The translations under genes and the position numbers were made by a program. A DNA stretch of 64,000 bases from Rouxiella aceris (GTDB lineage: Bacteria; Pseudomonadota; Gammaproteobacteria; Enterobacterales; Enterobacteriaceae). The notes under the pieces are model-generated. The model was not told where the DNA came from, did not search any database, and saw only the letters and a program-made list of their open reading frames with translations. Location: positions 248,001 to 312,000 of the forward strand of contig NZ_JAADJU010000003.1 of assembly GCF_012933545.1 (NCBI RefSeq). The letters run 5' to 3'. Of the stretch, positions 10,954 through 20,418 are shown piece by piece. Each line of letters opens with the position of its first letter. The first letter of the stretch is position 1.

Positions 10954-11037
10954 AACCTGACAAATAGCGCGACATTCAGCGCCGTGTTTTGCCCGTCATT
11001 TAGTGCTAAGTGGTTGAGATTTAGAAAATAATGTGAC

Positions 11038-11053
11038 TGGCATCACATTTGCT
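11038..11053 (+). promoter_or_regulatory. Sigma-54 promoter of the iscA-like/nifUSVWZM operon
   Basis: TGGCATCACATTTGCT fits the -24/-12 consensus with correct GG-GC spacing. It lies 32 bp before the small gene that precedes nifU, so that gene is transcribed first. Confidence 0.85.
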
Positions 11054-11084
11054 CTGTTATTGCTACCTGAACAGGAGCGACATC

Positions 11085-11423
11085 ATGCTGGTTATCGACA
11101 CCCTGGTTTTTGAACGACTGCTGCAGTTGCAGCGACAACTGCTGCCGGACGGCGGCGGACTGCGGCTGACCCTGGCGGGCGATGCCTGCAGTGGCTTTCG
11201 GGTCGGACTGCATTGGAGTGCCAACTGGCAGCCAGCGGATCATATCGAAGTGCTGAAGGGTCTGCGGTTGTTGGCCGATGCCCGCCATTGGCCGGTATTA
11301 CAGCAGGCGACCTTGTCCGCCGGGGAGCAGGATCAATGCAGCGGTATCCGGGTGTTTTTACCGGTAGCCGACTGTGATTGCGCCAGCCAGCAATGTGCAT
11401 CATCACCCGAAAACGCTAAATAA
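11085..11423 (+). CDS. A-type iron-sulfur carrier (HesB/IscA family), nif-linked
   Basis: This 112-residue protein follows the HesB plan. [17 protein letters not shown] (about 27-43) matches the LRVGVKGGGCSGFSYGL strand and the first conserved Cys, and a CDC near residue 100 stands in the place of the C-terminal CGC. The middle region is diverged, and extra cysteines (CSG, QQC) are present. A-type carriers pass Fe-S clusters from the U-type scaffold to target proteins. Position directly before nifU and behind the operon's sigma-54 promoter suggests a role in nitrogenase cluster supply, like the IscA of the Azotobacter nif cluster. The standard 20-gene Klebsiella list has no such gene. Start chosen by AGGAGCG Shine-Dalgarno. 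Confidence 0.75.
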   Translation: MLVIDTLVFERLLQLQRQLLPDGGGLRLTLAGDACSGFRVGLHWSANWQPADHIEVLKGLRLLADARHWPVLQQATLSAGEQDQCSGIRVFLPVADCDCASQQCASSPENAK

Positions 11424-11436
11424 TGGGGTTAAAGAT

Positions 11437-12261
11437 ATGTGGAATTATTCTGAGAAAGTGAAAGAACATTTTTTTAATCCGCGCAACGCCAAAGTGGTGG
11501 CGCAGGCCAACGCGGTGGGCGATGTCGGATCGCTCAGTTGCGGCGATGCCTTGCGTTTAATGCTTAAAGTGGATCCGGAAACAGAAATTATTCTCGATGC
11601 CGGTTTTCAGACTTTTGGCTGTGGCAGTGCCATTGCCTCCTCTTCTGCGCTCACCGAACTGATTATCGGTCGCAGCCTGACCCAGGCGCAGCAGGTGAGC
11701 AATCAACAAATCGCCGACTATCTCGATGGTCTGCCGCCGGAAAAAATGCACTGTTCGGTGATGGGACAGGAGGCGCTGCGGGCGGCTATCGCCCATTACC
11801 GCGGTGAAGCGCCGGATGAAGATCATGAAGAGGGCGCGCTGATCTGCAAATGCTTTGCCGTCGATGAGGCGCAAATTCGCCGTGCGGTAGTGGCCAATGG
11901 CTTAACCACGCTGGAAGAGGTGATCAACTACACCAAAGCCGGCGGCGGCTGTACCTCCTGTCACGAGAAAATTGAATTGGCCCTGATGCAGATCCTTAAG
12001 GACCACCCGCCCCAGGTTGCCCGGCCAGAGCAGATCAAAGATGAAAACTGGCTGGCGGTAGAAGAAGTGGTGGCCTCATTGCGGCCGCATATCAAAGCCG
12101 ACGGCGGCGATATGACCCTGGTGCGGGTAGAAGGCCAGCAGGTGACGGTCGAGCTTTCCGGTAGTTGCAGCGGTTGCATGATGACCGATATGACGCTGGC
12201 GTGGTTACAGCAAAAGCTGGTGGAACGTATGGGTCGTTACATGCTGGTGGTCACCGCCTGA
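11437..12261 (+). CDS. nifU: Fe-S cluster scaffold NifU
   Basis: NifU assembles [2Fe-2S] and [4Fe-4S] clusters from NifS sulfur for NifH, NifB and others. Three domains are visible. The IscU-like N-terminus has cysteines in [20 protein letters not shown] and KMHCSVMG. The central Bfd-like [2Fe-2S] domain has CKCF and GGCTSCH. The C-terminal Nfu domain has SGSCSGCMM (CxxC). Length is 274 residues, equal to Klebsiella. The ATG at 11437 gives the conserved [17 protein letters not shown] start. Confidence 0.98.
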   Translation: MWNYSEKVKEHFFNPRNAKVVAQANAVGDVGSLSCGDALRLMLKVDPETEIILDAGFQTFGCGSAIASSSALTELIIGRSLTQAQQVSNQQIADYLDGLPPEKMHCSVMGQEALRAAIAHYRGEAPDEDHEEGALICKCFAVDEAQIRRAVVANGLTTLEEVINYTKAGGGCTSCHEKIELALMQILKDHPPQVARPEQIKDENWLAVEEVVASLRPHIKADGGDMTLVRVEGQQVTVELSGSCSGCMMTDMTLAWLQQKLVERMGRYMLVVTA

Positions 12262-12290
12262 ATCAGCCATGGGTTAATAAGGAACAGACA

Positions 12291-13496
12291 ATGAAAAATG
12301 TTTATCTGGATAATAATGCCACCACCCGCATCGACCCGATGGTGCTGGAGGCGATGATGCCCTATCTGCGCGATTTTTACGGCAATCCGTCGTCAATTCA
12401 TGATTTTGGTCAGCCAAGCCGCGACGGTCTGGAACGTGCCCGTGAGCAGGTGGCCAGTCTGCTTGGTGCGGCCCATACCAGCGAAATTATCTTCACCTCC
12501 TGCGCCACCGAAGCCACCTCCACAGCGATCTATTCGGCCATTGCCCTGGCGCCGGAGCGCCGCGAAATCATTGTCTCGGCAGTGGAACACCCGGCGACGC
12601 TGGCAGTGTGTGAACATCTTGAGCGCCAGGGCTATCTGATCCACCGCATTGGCGTCAGCACAGAAGGGGCGCTGGATAAAGAGCAGTTTATCGCCGCCCT
12701 TAGCGACCGGGTGGCGCTGGTGTCGATGATGTGGGGCAATAACGAAACCGGCGTGCTGTTTCCGGTGGCGGAGCTTGCCGCCCTGGCCCATGCGCAGGGG
12801 ATTTTGTTTCACTGCGATGCGGTGCAGGTGGTCGGCAAAATTCCGCTCTCATTGCGTGCTACAGAGATCGATATGCTCTCCTGTTCGGCGCATAAAATTC
12901 ATGGTCCCAAAGGTTGCGGCTGCCTCTATCTGCGGCGTAATACCCGTTTTCGGCCGTTGATCCGCGGCGGTCATCAGGAGCGCGGACGCCGCGCCGGTAC
13001 CGAAAATATTGCCGGTATTGTTGGCATGGGAGCCGCCTGCGAACTGGCCGATGTGCATTTGCCGATGATGTCCTCGGTGCAGGCCCTGCGCGACCAGTTG
13101 GAAAGCGGTCTGCTAAGCAGCATTCCCCATGCCCTGTTAATGGGAGCCAACCAGCCGCGCACACCCAATACCCTTAATATCGCTTTTGAATTTATCGAAG
13201 GCGAAGCCATTCTGCTGTTGCTCAATCACTGCGGCATTGCTGCGTCGAGCGGTAGCGCCTGTACTTCGGGGTCGCTGGAACCTTCCCATGTGATGCGAGC
13301 GATGAATATCCCTTATACCGCAGCGCACGGCAGTATCCGCTTCTCGTTATCGCGCTTTACCCGTGAGCGGGAAATCGACTGGGTCGTGCAACAAATGCCT
13401 GCGATTGTTGCCCGTTTGCGCACCTTGTCGCCTTACTGGCAGCAAGATAAACCGCAAATCGGCGAGGGCACCCTGTTTGCCCCCACCTACGGTTGA
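12291..13496 (+). CDS. nifS: Cysteine desulfurase NifS
   Basis: A PLP enzyme that takes sulfur from L-cysteine as a persulfide and hands it to NifU. The PLP lysine lies in [12 protein letters not shown] and the persulfide cysteine in [15 protein letters not shown]. The N-terminus [12 protein letters not shown] is diagnostic of the family. Length is 401 residues. The ATG at 12291 follows AAGGAAC. It is flanked by nifU and nifV in the same operon. Confidence 0.98.
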   Translation: MKNVYLDNNATTRIDPMVLEAMMPYLRDFYGNPSSIHDFGQPSRDGLERAREQVASLLGAAHTSEIIFTSCATEATSTAIYSAIALAPERREIIVSAVEHPATLAVCEHLERQGYLIHRIGVSTEGALDKEQFIAALSDRVALVSMMWGNNETGVLFPVAELAALAHAQGILFHCDAVQVVGKIPLSLRATEIDMLSCSAHKIHGPKGCGCLYLRRNTRFRPLIRGGHQERGRRAGTENIAGIVGMGAACELADVHLPMMSSVQALRDQLESGLLSSIPHALLMGANQPRTPNTLNIAFEFIEGEAILLLLNHCGIAASSGSACTSGSLEPSHVMRAMNIPYTAAHGSIRFSLSRFTREREIDWVVQQMPAIVARLRTLSPYWQQDKPQIGEGTLFAPTYG

Positions 13497-13509
13497 CGGA
13501 GGTTTGATT

Positions 13510-14676
13510 ATGCCTGCTGCAACGAACGTCACCCCGACAGTGACCATTAACGACACCACCTTGCGTGACGGTGAGCAAAGCCCCGGCGTGGCCTTTCATG
13601 CCAGCGAAAAACTGGCCATTGCTCAGGCATTGGTCAACGCCGGGGTGAACGAACTGGAAGTCGGCACTCCGGCCATTGGCGAAGAGGAGTGTGTGCGCCT
13701 TGGCCTGCTGCGTCGTCAGTTGCCGGATACCACCATGATGACCTGGTGTCGTCTGAATGCCGCCGAGATCCGCGCCTCCTCGCGGGTTGGCATGGACTGG
13801 GTGGATATCTCGGTGCCTGCCTCTGATTTACTGCGCGAGCAAAAACTGCATCTGCCCTGGGCTGCGGTGATTACGCAACTTAAACCGCTGGTGCAACTGG
13901 CCCGCCGCCTGGGATTGCGCGTCAGTCTCGGCTGTGAAGATGCCTCGCGATCTACTGATGACACTTTGCGCATGTTGGCTCAGGTGGCTGGCGATCTGGG
14001 TATTGAGCGTCTGCGCTTTGCCGATACCCTCGGCATTCTGGATCCTTTTAGCACTTTTACCCGTATCTCCCGCCTGCGGGAAAACTGGGGCGGCGAGCTG
14101 GAAATGCATGCCCATAACGATCTCGGCATGGCCACTGCCAACACGCTGGCGGCGGTAAAAGCCGGAGCCAGCCATGTAAATACCACCGTGCTCGGCCTGG
14201 GCGAACGGGCGGGCAATGCCGCCCTGGAAAGCGTGACGCTGTCACTTTTGCGCTGTCTGGATCGCGATTGCGGCATCGATTTTACCGAGCTGCCGGAACT
14301 GTGCCGCGTGGTGGCGGCGGCGGCCTGTCGCACCATCGATGTTCAGCATCCGCTGGTGGGCGAGCAGGTATTCACCCATGAGTCGGGGCTGCATGTGGCT
14401 GCCTTGCTGCGCGATCCGCGCAGTTATCAGGGCATTGAACCCGCGCTGGTTGGGCGGGAGTTTCGACTGGTATTGGGCAAGCATTCCGGGCGACAGGCGG
14501 TAAGCGGCATTTGTAGCCGTCTTGGCTATCAACTGGATGAGCCACAAACGTTGGCAGTGCTGCAGGCGGTGAAATTTTTTGCCGAGCAGCATAAACGCAA
14601 TCCTGGCGAGGATGAGCTGATCGCCCTATGCGAGCAACTGACTCAGCCGGTTTTGTTGCAGGCCCAGGGAGGCTGA
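13510..14676 (+). CDS. nifV: Homocitrate synthase NifV
   Basis: NifV condenses acetyl-CoA and 2-oxoglutarate to R-homocitrate, the organic ligand of FeMo-cofactor. The HMG-CoA lyase-like TIM barrel signature [13 protein letters not shown] is at residues 15-27, the metal-binding [21 protein letters not shown] is near 200-220, and the GKHSGRQAV segment lies toward the end. Length is 388 residues. The ATG at 13510 is 13 bp after the nifS stop and follows GGAGG. Confidence 0.97.
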   Translation: MPAATNVTPTVTINDTTLRDGEQSPGVAFHASEKLAIAQALVNAGVNELEVGTPAIGEEECVRLGLLRRQLPDTTMMTWCRLNAAEIRASSRVGMDWVDISVPASDLLREQKLHLPWAAVITQLKPLVQLARRLGLRVSLGCEDASRSTDDTLRMLAQVAGDLGIERLRFADTLGILDPFSTFTRISRLRENWGGELEMHAHNDLGMATANTLAAVKAGASHVNTTVLGLGERAGNAALESVTLSLLRCLDRDCGIDFTELPELCRVVAAAACRTIDVQHPLVGEQVFTHESGLHVAALLRDPRSYQGIEPALVGREFRLVLGKHSGRQAVSGICSRLGYQLDEPQTLAVLQAVKFFAEQHKRNPGEDELIALCEQLTQPVLLQAQGG

Positions 14677-14677
14677 A

Positions 14678-15016
14678 ATGGAGTGGTTTACCCGTATAGA
14701 CGGCGTGGACGAGCTGGACACGGCGCAGTCTTTTTTTGATTTTTTTGCGTTGGAAGTGGACCCGCAACTGGTGCGCAGCCGTCATCTGCATATTTTGCAT
14801 GATTTTCATCAGCGACTAAGCACCGCCATTCCGCTGCATTTTAGCCAGCAGGACGATCCCTCCCGCGCCGACTGGCAGTTAGCCCGGCGTTTGCTGGCGG
14901 CCAGTTATCAGCACTGCATTGCCGGACCTTTGGTCGAGCAGTCGGGGCTGGCGGTATATCAACGTCATCAACCCAGTTTTATCCCCTGGGATGATTTGCT
15001 GGCGTTACGGTCATGA
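14678..15016 (+). CDS. nifW: Nitrogenase-stabilising protein NifW
   Basis: NifW interacts with the MoFe protein and helps protect or mature it. The 112-residue protein has the family pattern FFDFFALEVDPQLVRSRHLHILHDFHQRL (about 18-46) and a conserved C-terminal part. It starts one base after the nifV stop and overlaps nifZ by four bases (ATGA), so the nifV-W-Z-M genes are tightly coupled. Confidence 0.93.
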   Translation: MEWFTRIDGVDELDTAQSFFDFFALEVDPQLVRSRHLHILHDFHQRLSTAIPLHFSQQDDPSRADWQLARRLLAASYQHCIAGPLVEQSGLAVYQRHQPSFIPWDDLLALRS

Positions 15017-15456
15017 AGGCGGCGTTTCAGGTCGACCAGCAGGTGCGAGTGACACGGATTGTGCGCGATGACGGCACCTTTGCCGGCAAAACACGCGGCG
15101 ATCTGCTGATCCGTCGTGGCAGCCTGGGCTATGTAAGGGAGTGGGGCGTTTTTTTGCAGGATACGCTGATCTATCAGGTGCATTTTATAGAAGAAGATTT
15201 GATCGTCGGTTGTCGCGAACAGGAGCTGATTGCCGGTGATGCCCCCTGGCTGGCGGGGGCTTTCCAGTTTGGTGACTGGGTCAGCAGCACCCGCGAACTG
15301 GTGGTTGGTGGCCAGCGGGTAGTGGCCACCGGTGAAGCCGGACGGGTGATGGCCTGCGAGCATGAGAGCCGCGGATTTTATTACCAGGTCCTCTTTGGGC
15401 AACGTCTATTTTTAGTCCCTGAACAGGCGCTGTATTTGCAGGAGGAAGCAGGATGA
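15013..15456 (+). CDS. nifZ: NifZ, P-cluster maturation factor
   Basis: NifZ acts in formation of the second P-cluster of the MoFe protein. The repeated beta-rich FxxDQQVRVTR..IVRDDGTF and RGSLGYVREWGVFLQDTLIYQVHF segments are typical. Length is 147 residues, near 148 in Klebsiella. The start ATG overlaps the nifW stop, and the end overlaps nifM by four bases. Confidence 0.94.
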   Translation: MKAAFQVDQQVRVTRIVRDDGTFAGKTRGDLLIRRGSLGYVREWGVFLQDTLIYQVHFIEEDLIVGCREQELIAGDAPWLAGAFQFGDWVSSTRELVVGGQRVVATGEAGRVMACEHESRGFYYQVLFGQRLFLVPEQALYLQEEAG

Positions 15457-16247
15457 ACGGCGCTGACTGGCAAGATTATAGCCGCTGGAAACTGGCGCAG
15501 CATCTGCAGACCGACCCGGAACTCGGTGAGACTAAGGCGCATCAGCATTTTCTCCTCGCCTGGCAACGGCAACACCGGCTGGAAACCGCGATTGTCGCGG
15601 CTGCCCAGGCGCGCGGCTTGCAGCCAACCGATCAGGCGCGTGAGTATACCCGCCAGCAGTTGACTGATGAACTTCAGGAACTGGCGCTAACCGCGCAGCA
15701 AGTCGAGGCGGTGATCTGCCATCAAACATTGCTGCGTGAGCAACTGGACTGGGTCAGCCAACAGGCACCCAGGCCAGACGAGGAAGAAGTCGCCCGCTGC
15801 TATCACCAGCATCAGGCGGCTTTTATCCGCCCCGAGCAACGCTTTAGTCGCCATTTGCTGATCACCGCCGAAACGCACCAGCCGGGCAGCGATCGGCAGA
15901 TCAAACTGCTGGCCCGACGGTTGCGCAGCGGACGGGATAAATTTGCTGACCTGGCGCAGCGCTATTCTCATTGTCCGACGGCGCTGGAAGGCGGCTTAAT
16001 GGGCTGGGTGGGGCGCGGTATTCTCTTTCCGCAGCTGGAGACCGTGCTGTTTCAGCTCGAAGCCGGGGAATTGAGTGCGGTGACGGCAACCGAGCTGGGC
16101 TGGCATTTGCTGCTTTGTGAACAAATCCGCTTACCGCAACCGCTGCCCGCCGAGCAGGCGCTGCAACAGGTGCGTCAACAGTTACAGACGCAGCGGCAGC
16201 AATATTATCAACGGCAATGGCTGCAACAGCTGTTGGCGAGTCATTAA
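15453..16247 (+). CDS. nifM: Peptidyl-prolyl isomerase NifM, NifH maturation
   Basis: NifM is required for folding of active NifH. It has a helical N-terminal region (1-115) and a parvulin-type PPIase domain (about 125-225) with RPEQRFSRHLLI, FADLAQRYSHCPTALEGGLMGWVGRG and FQLEAGELSAVTATELGWHLL. Length is 264 residues. The gene ends the operon; a hairpin lies between it and the convergent nifF. Confidence 0.96.
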   Translation: MNGADWQDYSRWKLAQHLQTDPELGETKAHQHFLLAWQRQHRLETAIVAAAQARGLQPTDQAREYTRQQLTDELQELALTAQQVEAVICHQTLLREQLDWVSQQAPRPDEEEVARCYHQHQAAFIRPEQRFSRHLLITAETHQPGSDRQIKLLARRLRSGRDKFADLAQRYSHCPTALEGGLMGWVGRGILFPQLETVLFQLEAGELSAVTATELGWHLLLCEQIRLPQPLPAEQALQQVRQQLQTQRQQYYQRQWLQQLLASH

Positions 16248-16251
16248 GCAG

Positions 16252-16272
16252 CGTGCCGCCTTGCGCGGCACG
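16252..16272. terminator. Hairpin between convergent nifM and nifF
   Basis: Arms at 16252-16259 and 16265-16272 pair over 8 bp with a 5-nt loop. Neither strand has a clear T-run, so it may act in both directions only weakly. Confidence 0.45.
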
Positions 16273-16281
16273 TGCCAGCCA

Positions 16282-16815
16282 TTAAAGCAGGTCTTCGCGC
16301 AAGGTTCCCAGCCAGCTGTCGATACGCGCTTCGGTGAGATCATATTGATTATCGTGATCGAGCACCAGACCAACGAATTTATCGTCTTCCTGCAGCGCCG
16401 ACGAGGAGGCAAATTCATAACCTTCGCACGGCCAACTGCCAACCACAGTCGCACCGCCTACCTGCATAAGATCATAGAGTTCACCCAGCGCATTGACAAA
16501 ATTGTCCGGATAACTGACCTGATCGCCAAGGCCAAACAGCGCCACTTTTTTGCCGCGCAGATCGGCACCGGCCAACTGTTGGGCAAACTCCAGCCATGAC
16601 TCGCTTTCGCAGCCGGATTCGATACCTGGCAATTGTCCGTCACCGAGGGTTGGCGTGCCGAGGATTAATACCGGGTAGGTCAAAAAAGTTTCCAGCGAAG
16701 TACGGTTGATATTCAGCGGTGCATCGGCGGCATCCCCGAGTTTTTTGTGGATCATCTTGGCGATTTTGCGTGTTTTACCGGTGTCGGTACCGAAAAAAAT
16801 ACCAATGTTGCTCAT
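16282..16815 (-). CDS. nifF: Flavodoxin, electron donor to nitrogenase
   Basis: NifF is an FMN protein that carries low-potential electrons to NifH. The FMN phosphate loop is IFFGTDTGKTRKIA at residues 5-18. The long-chain flavodoxin insertion is present and total length is 177 residues. The ATG at 16815 follows AGGAGA on the minus strand; a longer upstream extension has no conserved sequence. Transcribed away from nifLA from its own sigma-54 promoter. Its usual reductant enzyme NifJ is not encoded here. Confidence 0.97.
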   Translation of the reverse strand: MSNIGIFFGTDTGKTRKIAKMIHKKLGDAADAPLNINRTSLETFLTYPVLILGTPTLGDGQLPGIESGCESESWLEFAQQLAGADLRGKKVALFGLGDQVSYPDNFVNALGELYDLMQVGGATVVGSWPCEGYEFASSSALQEDDKFVGLVLDHDNQYDLTEARIDSWLGTLREDLL

Positions 16816-16889
16816 AAGTTCTCTCCTGATAAAAAGGGGCAATAGATCCCGTGGCGCAGCGATAAATGTTCTGACGCGTCTGGCTGTTT

Positions 16890-16905
16890 TGCGAAGGTCG
16901 TGCCA
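16890..16905 (-). promoter_or_regulatory. Sigma-54 promoter of nifF
   Basis: On the minus strand TGGCACGACCTTCGCA has a perfect -24 TGGCAC and the GC of the -12 at correct spacing, about 75 bp before the nifF start codon. Confidence 0.85.
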
Positions 16906-16914
16906 GTTTTGCAT

Positions 16915-16931
16915 TGCACACTAAATGAGCA
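16915..16931 (+). promoter_or_regulatory. Possible NtrC-binding site upstream of nifL
   Basis: TGCAC-N7-GAGCA is a one-mismatch fit to the NtrC palindrome TGCAC-N7-GTGCA. It lies about 175 bp upstream of the predicted nifL transcription start, in the range of NtrC sites at Klebsiella nifL. Only one such site was found by eye. Confidence 0.4.
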
Positions 16932-17070
16932 TTTTTTTAGCCTTTTGCGTTATTGCCGGGCATAAGCCAGGCACGCGCGGAGCGCCGCTGCCAGCGTAAA
17001 CGCGGGCGCAGCGCCAAAAACAGGGGAAACACCCGGTTAAGATCAAGGTTTGGCCAGATGGCGTGGCTAA

Positions 17071-17086
17071 AGGCCTGTAAATTGCA
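17071..17086 (+). promoter_or_regulatory. Sigma-54 promoter of nifLA
   Basis: AGGCCTGTAAATTGCA has GG and GC at the right spacing and a perfect TTGCA. Its weak -24 (AGGCCT) resembles the NtrC-dependent nifL promoter of Klebsiella. It lies about 100 bp before nifL. Confidence 0.75.
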
Positions 17087-17139
17087 GGGTTATAGCTTGC
17101 GGATCATCCGGTCTGGCAATGTCGCAGACCCCGACAAAT

Positions 17140-17155
17140 TGTCGCTAAACAGACA
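17140..17155 (-). promoter_or_regulatory. NifA site in the nifL leader, placed to serve nifF
   Basis: TGT (17140-17142), ten bases, ACA (17153-17155). It lies downstream of the nifL promoter but about 267 bp upstream of the predicted nifF transcription start. As I recall, the Klebsiella nifF NifA site also lies about 260 bp upstream. Confidence 0.55.
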
Positions 17156-17184
17156 TCCGAAAGGCAGATAGAGAGGAGTAAGGC

Positions 17185-18672
17185 ATGAGCTTAACGGCGT
17201 TTTCGACATCCTTTATGCAAGGGGATGTCGCCAGCAGACTGTCGCTGCAACATCCTTCGCTGTTTTACACCGTGGTAGAACAATCGTCGGTGGCGATTTC
17301 GATCACCGATCCCGATGCGCGGATCTGCTATGCCAATTCCGCCTTTTGTCGGCAGACCGGTTTTGCCCTCGATGATTTATTGGGTAAAAACCATCGTTTA
17401 TTGGCCAGCCAGCAAACCCCGGCGACGGTTTATCAACATCTGTGGCAGACCCTGTTACAGGGCAAACCCTGGAATGGGCAGTTGATTAACCGTCGGCACG
17501 ATGGATCTTTTTATCTGGCAGATGTCACCATCACGCCGATATTTTCCGCCGACGGCCAGCTGGAACACTATCTGGGCATGCATAAGGACATTAGCGAAAG
17601 CTATGCCCTGGAACAGCGGCTGCGTAATCACATCACGCTGATCACCGAGGTACTGAATAATATTCCTGCCGCGGTGGTGGTGGTCGATGAGCACGACAAG
17701 GTGGTGATGGATAATCTGGCCTATAAAACCCTGTGCGCCGACTGTGGTGGCCGTGAACTGCTGCTGGAAATGGGTTATCCGCAGCGCAAAGAGGCGCTGT
17801 TAAGCGGTGAACTGGTGCCGGTGACCTTACGAGGCAGTCTGCACTGGCTCTCCTTTGGGCAGTGGCCGTTACAGGGGGTGAACGAAGAAGCCAGCCGCTA
17901 TTTTACCGATACCCTGCCGCCAAAAAATCTGATGGTGATCACCGACTGTAGCGATCAGTACCGGCGTCAGCAGCAGGGACGGCTGGATCGGCTGAAACAA
18001 AAACTGACTAACGGCAAATTGCTGGCGGCGATCCGCGAGTCACTGGATGCCGCACTGGTGCAGCTTAACGGCCCCATTAATATGCTTGCCGCCGCCCGTC
18101 GCCTTAACGGCGAGGAGAACGGCAATATGGCGCTGGAATTTGCCTGGCGCGAAGGCGAACAGGCGGTCAACCGCTTGCAGGCCTGCCGTCCTTCTCTGGA
18201 TTTTGAACCGGTGAAACAGTGGTCGCTCAGTGAATTCTTTAACGATCTCAATGCACTGTATGACAGCCGTTTTCTCAGCGCCGGCGAGCTGAGTTGTCAG
18301 GCGATACCGCCTGATTTACAGGCCATTGGGCAACGCACGCAAATTCTGGCGGCGCTAAGCCTGTGGATTGACCATACGCTATCGCAGAGCCAGTCGATTT
18401 CTGCAGCGTCGCTGTCGATGCAGATCGTCGCCACTCAGGAGTCCGGTTTTGTCTGTTTAACCCTTACCGATAATGTTCATTTGGAACAGGTGCGCTATAC
18501 CCGCCCGGAAACGGCATTTTCCAGTCCCGGCAAGGGCATGGAACTGCGTCTGATCCAGACACTGGTCGCACATCATCGTGGTTCTTTAGATCTTTCCGCC
18601 CGCCGCGAAGGCGGCACTTCACTGACGTTACGCCTGCCATTAGCGCAGGCGTATAGAGGAGAGGAAAAATGA
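17185..18672 (+). CDS. nifL: Redox and nitrogen sensor NifL, anti-activator of NifA
   Basis: NifL holds NifA inactive when oxygen or fixed nitrogen is present. An N-terminal PAS domain (about 25-145, with SITDPDARICYANSAFCRQTGF and ITPIFSADGQLEHYLGMHKDIS) binds FAD. A second PAS-like region follows. The C-terminal GHKL ATPase-like domain ends with GKGMELRLIQTLVAHHRGSLDLSARREGGTSLTLRLPL. Length is 495 residues, as in Klebsiella. The region that would be the phospho-acceptor H-box has no obvious histidine, consistent with a non-kinase. The gene overlaps nifA by four bases, which couples the two proteins' synthesis. Confidence 0.97.
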   Translation: MSLTAFSTSFMQGDVASRLSLQHPSLFYTVVEQSSVAISITDPDARICYANSAFCRQTGFALDDLLGKNHRLLASQQTPATVYQHLWQTLLQGKPWNGQLINRRHDGSFYLADVTITPIFSADGQLEHYLGMHKDISESYALEQRLRNHITLITEVLNNIPAAVVVVDEHDKVVMDNLAYKTLCADCGGRELLLEMGYPQRKEALLSGELVPVTLRGSLHWLSFGQWPLQGVNEEASRYFTDTLPPKNLMVITDCSDQYRRQQQGRLDRLKQKLTNGKLLAAIRESLDAALVQLNGPINMLAAARRLNGEENGNMALEFAWREGEQAVNRLQACRPSLDFEPVKQWSLSEFFNDLNALYDSRFLSAGELSCQAIPPDLQAIGQRTQILAALSLWIDHTLSQSQSISAASLSMQIVATQESGFVCLTLTDNVHLEQVRYTRPETAFSSPGKGMELRLIQTLVAHHRGSLDLSARREGGTSLTLRLPLAQAYRGEEK

Positions 18673-20225
18673 CGTCTATATCTAGCGCCGGTGAGGTTAT
18701 TCACCGTTTTGATATGTCGGCCCAGTTCACTGCACTGTATCGTATCAGCGTGGCCCTGGGACAAGAGAATGATGGCGAACGTTCACTGGCAGCAATACTC
18801 AAAGTGTTGCATGAGCAGGCTCATATGCAATTTGGTATGGTCTGCCTGTTTGATAAACAGCGTAATGCCTTGTTTATCAAGAAAGTGCACGGCATTGACG
18901 AGGAGATCGACAAAAACTGTCGTCAGGTCCGTTATCGCCTGGGCGAGGGGATTGTTGGCGCGGTGATGAGCCAACGCCAGGCGATGGTGCTGCCCAGGGT
19001 GGCAGACGATCCGCGTTTTCTTGGTCGCCTGAATATATACGATTACAGTTTGCCGCTGATTGGTGTGCCGATCCTCGGCACCGACGTACAGCCGGTGGGC
19101 GTGTTGGTGGCGCAACCGATGGCACTGCATGAGGACCGACTGCCGTCCAGTACTCGCTTTTTGGAAATGGTCGCCAATCTGCTGACCCCAACCCTGCGCG
19201 TTGCGCCAACGGCGATGCCGCTGACCGTAGATGCGCCGCCGCGCTGTAGCGTGCCACGGCAGGTAGGTTTTGAACAGATGGTGGGTAAAAGTCAGGCTAT
19301 GCGCCAGACGCTGGATATTTTGCGTCAGGTTTCAAAATGGGATACCACAGTGCTGGTTCGTGGTGAAAGTGGTACTGGTAAGGAACTGATAGCCAACGCT
19401 ATTCACTATAATTCGCCGCGCGCGACGGCACCTTTCGTCAAATTCAACTGCGCGGCCTTGCCGGATAACCTGCTGGAGAGCGAACTCTTTGGTCATGAAA
19501 AAGGTGCCTTTACTGGCGCGATCCGCACTCGCAAAGGCCGGTTTGAGCTGGCGGATGGCGGCACACTGTTTCTTGATGAGATCGGCGAATCCAGCGCCTC
19601 GTTTCAGGCCAAACTGTTGCGTATCTTGCAGGAGGGTGAAATGGAGCGTGTCGGGGGCGATACCACACTGAAAGTGGACGTACGTATTATCGCCGCCACC
19701 AACCGCAATCTGGAAGAAGAGGTGCGCGCCGGGAATTTTCGTGAAGACCTCTATTATCGCCTGAATGTCATGCCCGTCGCGCTGCCGGCGCTGCGTGAAA
19801 GGCTGGATGATATTGCCGATCTGGCCCCGTTTCTTGTGAAAAAAATTGCCTTGCGCCAGGGCCGTGAATTACGTATCAGCGAAGGGGCGATCCGTTTGTT
19901 GATGACCTACAGCTGGCCTGGCAATGTCCGCGAGCTGGAAAACTGCCTGGAGCGCGCCTCGGTGATGATTGAAGAGGGGCTAATCGACCGCGATGTGATT
20001 TTGTTTCACCACCACGAGTCGCCGACGTTGTCGGTAAAAACCAGCCCATTGCCTGTCGTCGATGAAAGCTGGCTGGATCAGGATCTGGATGAGCGGCAAA
20101 GGGTGATTGCCGCGCTGGAGAAAACCGGCTGGGTACAGGCAAAAGCCGCCCGGCTGTTGGGAATGACGCCGCGGCAAGTGGCCTACCGCATCCAGATTAT
20201 GGATATCAATATGCATCGTATTTAA
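18669..20225 (+). CDS. nifA: Sigma-54-dependent nif activator NifA
   Basis: NifA binds TGT-N10-ACA sites and drives all nif operons with sigma-54 RNA polymerase. An N-terminal GAF domain covers about 20-175. The AAA+ domain has Walker A GESGTGKE, the sigma-54-contacting GAFTGA loop and Walker [11 protein letters not shown] Fis-type helix-turn-helix is at the end ([18 protein letters not shown]). Length is 518 residues. The linker after the AAA+ domain lacks the C-x4-C motif of oxygen-sensitive NifA proteins, so this one should depend on NifL for oxygen control. Start overlaps the nifL stop. Confidence 0.98.
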   Translation: MTSISSAGEVIHRFDMSAQFTALYRISVALGQENDGERSLAAILKVLHEQAHMQFGMVCLFDKQRNALFIKKVHGIDEEIDKNCRQVRYRLGEGIVGAVMSQRQAMVLPRVADDPRFLGRLNIYDYSLPLIGVPILGTDVQPVGVLVAQPMALHEDRLPSSTRFLEMVANLLTPTLRVAPTAMPLTVDAPPRCSVPRQVGFEQMVGKSQAMRQTLDILRQVSKWDTTVLVRGESGTGKELIANAIHYNSPRATAPFVKFNCAALPDNLLESELFGHEKGAFTGAIRTRKGRFELADGGTLFLDEIGESSASFQAKLLRILQEGEMERVGGDTTLKVDVRIIAATNRNLEEEVRAGNFREDLYYRLNVMPVALPALRERLDDIADLAPFLVKKIALRQGRELRISEGAIRLLMTYSWPGNVRELENCLERASVMIEEGLIDRDVILFHHHESPTLSVKTSPLPVVDESWLDQDLDERQRVIAALEKTGWVQAKAARLLGMTPRQVAYRIQIMDINMHRI

Positions 20226-20257
20226 ACTGTTAGCGGTTTGCGGCGGATTGTCGGCCT

Positions 20258-20273
20258 TGTTGCTTTTGGCACA
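20258..20273 (+). promoter_or_regulatory. NifA upstream activator site for nifBQ
   Basis: TGT (20258-20260), ten bases, ACA (20271-20273), centred about 126 bp upstream of the predicted nifB transcription start. Confidence 0.7.
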
Positions 20274-20365
20274 TTGTCGGCACAACGCCGCGAACCTGAC
20301 AAAAAATGCCACACACTGCTTATTTTAATTGTATGAAAAACAACGTTTTTTAATCTATCCCCGCA

Positions 20366-20381
20366 CGGTATAACCCTTGCA
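20366..20381 (+). promoter_or_regulatory. Sigma-54 promoter of nifBQ
   Basis: CGGTATAACCCTTGCA has GG-GC at correct spacing and a perfect TTGCA. The first base of the -24 is C instead of T. It lies 38 bp before the nifB ATG. Confidence 0.75.
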
Positions 20382-20418
20382 AAACAGAGAAACCTCCTGC
20401 TGATAAAGGTTTCCAGCT

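Noticed and set aside
17121-17137. TGT-N11-ACA near nifL as an additional NifA site
   Set aside because: The spacer is 11, not 10, and NifA sites need N10.
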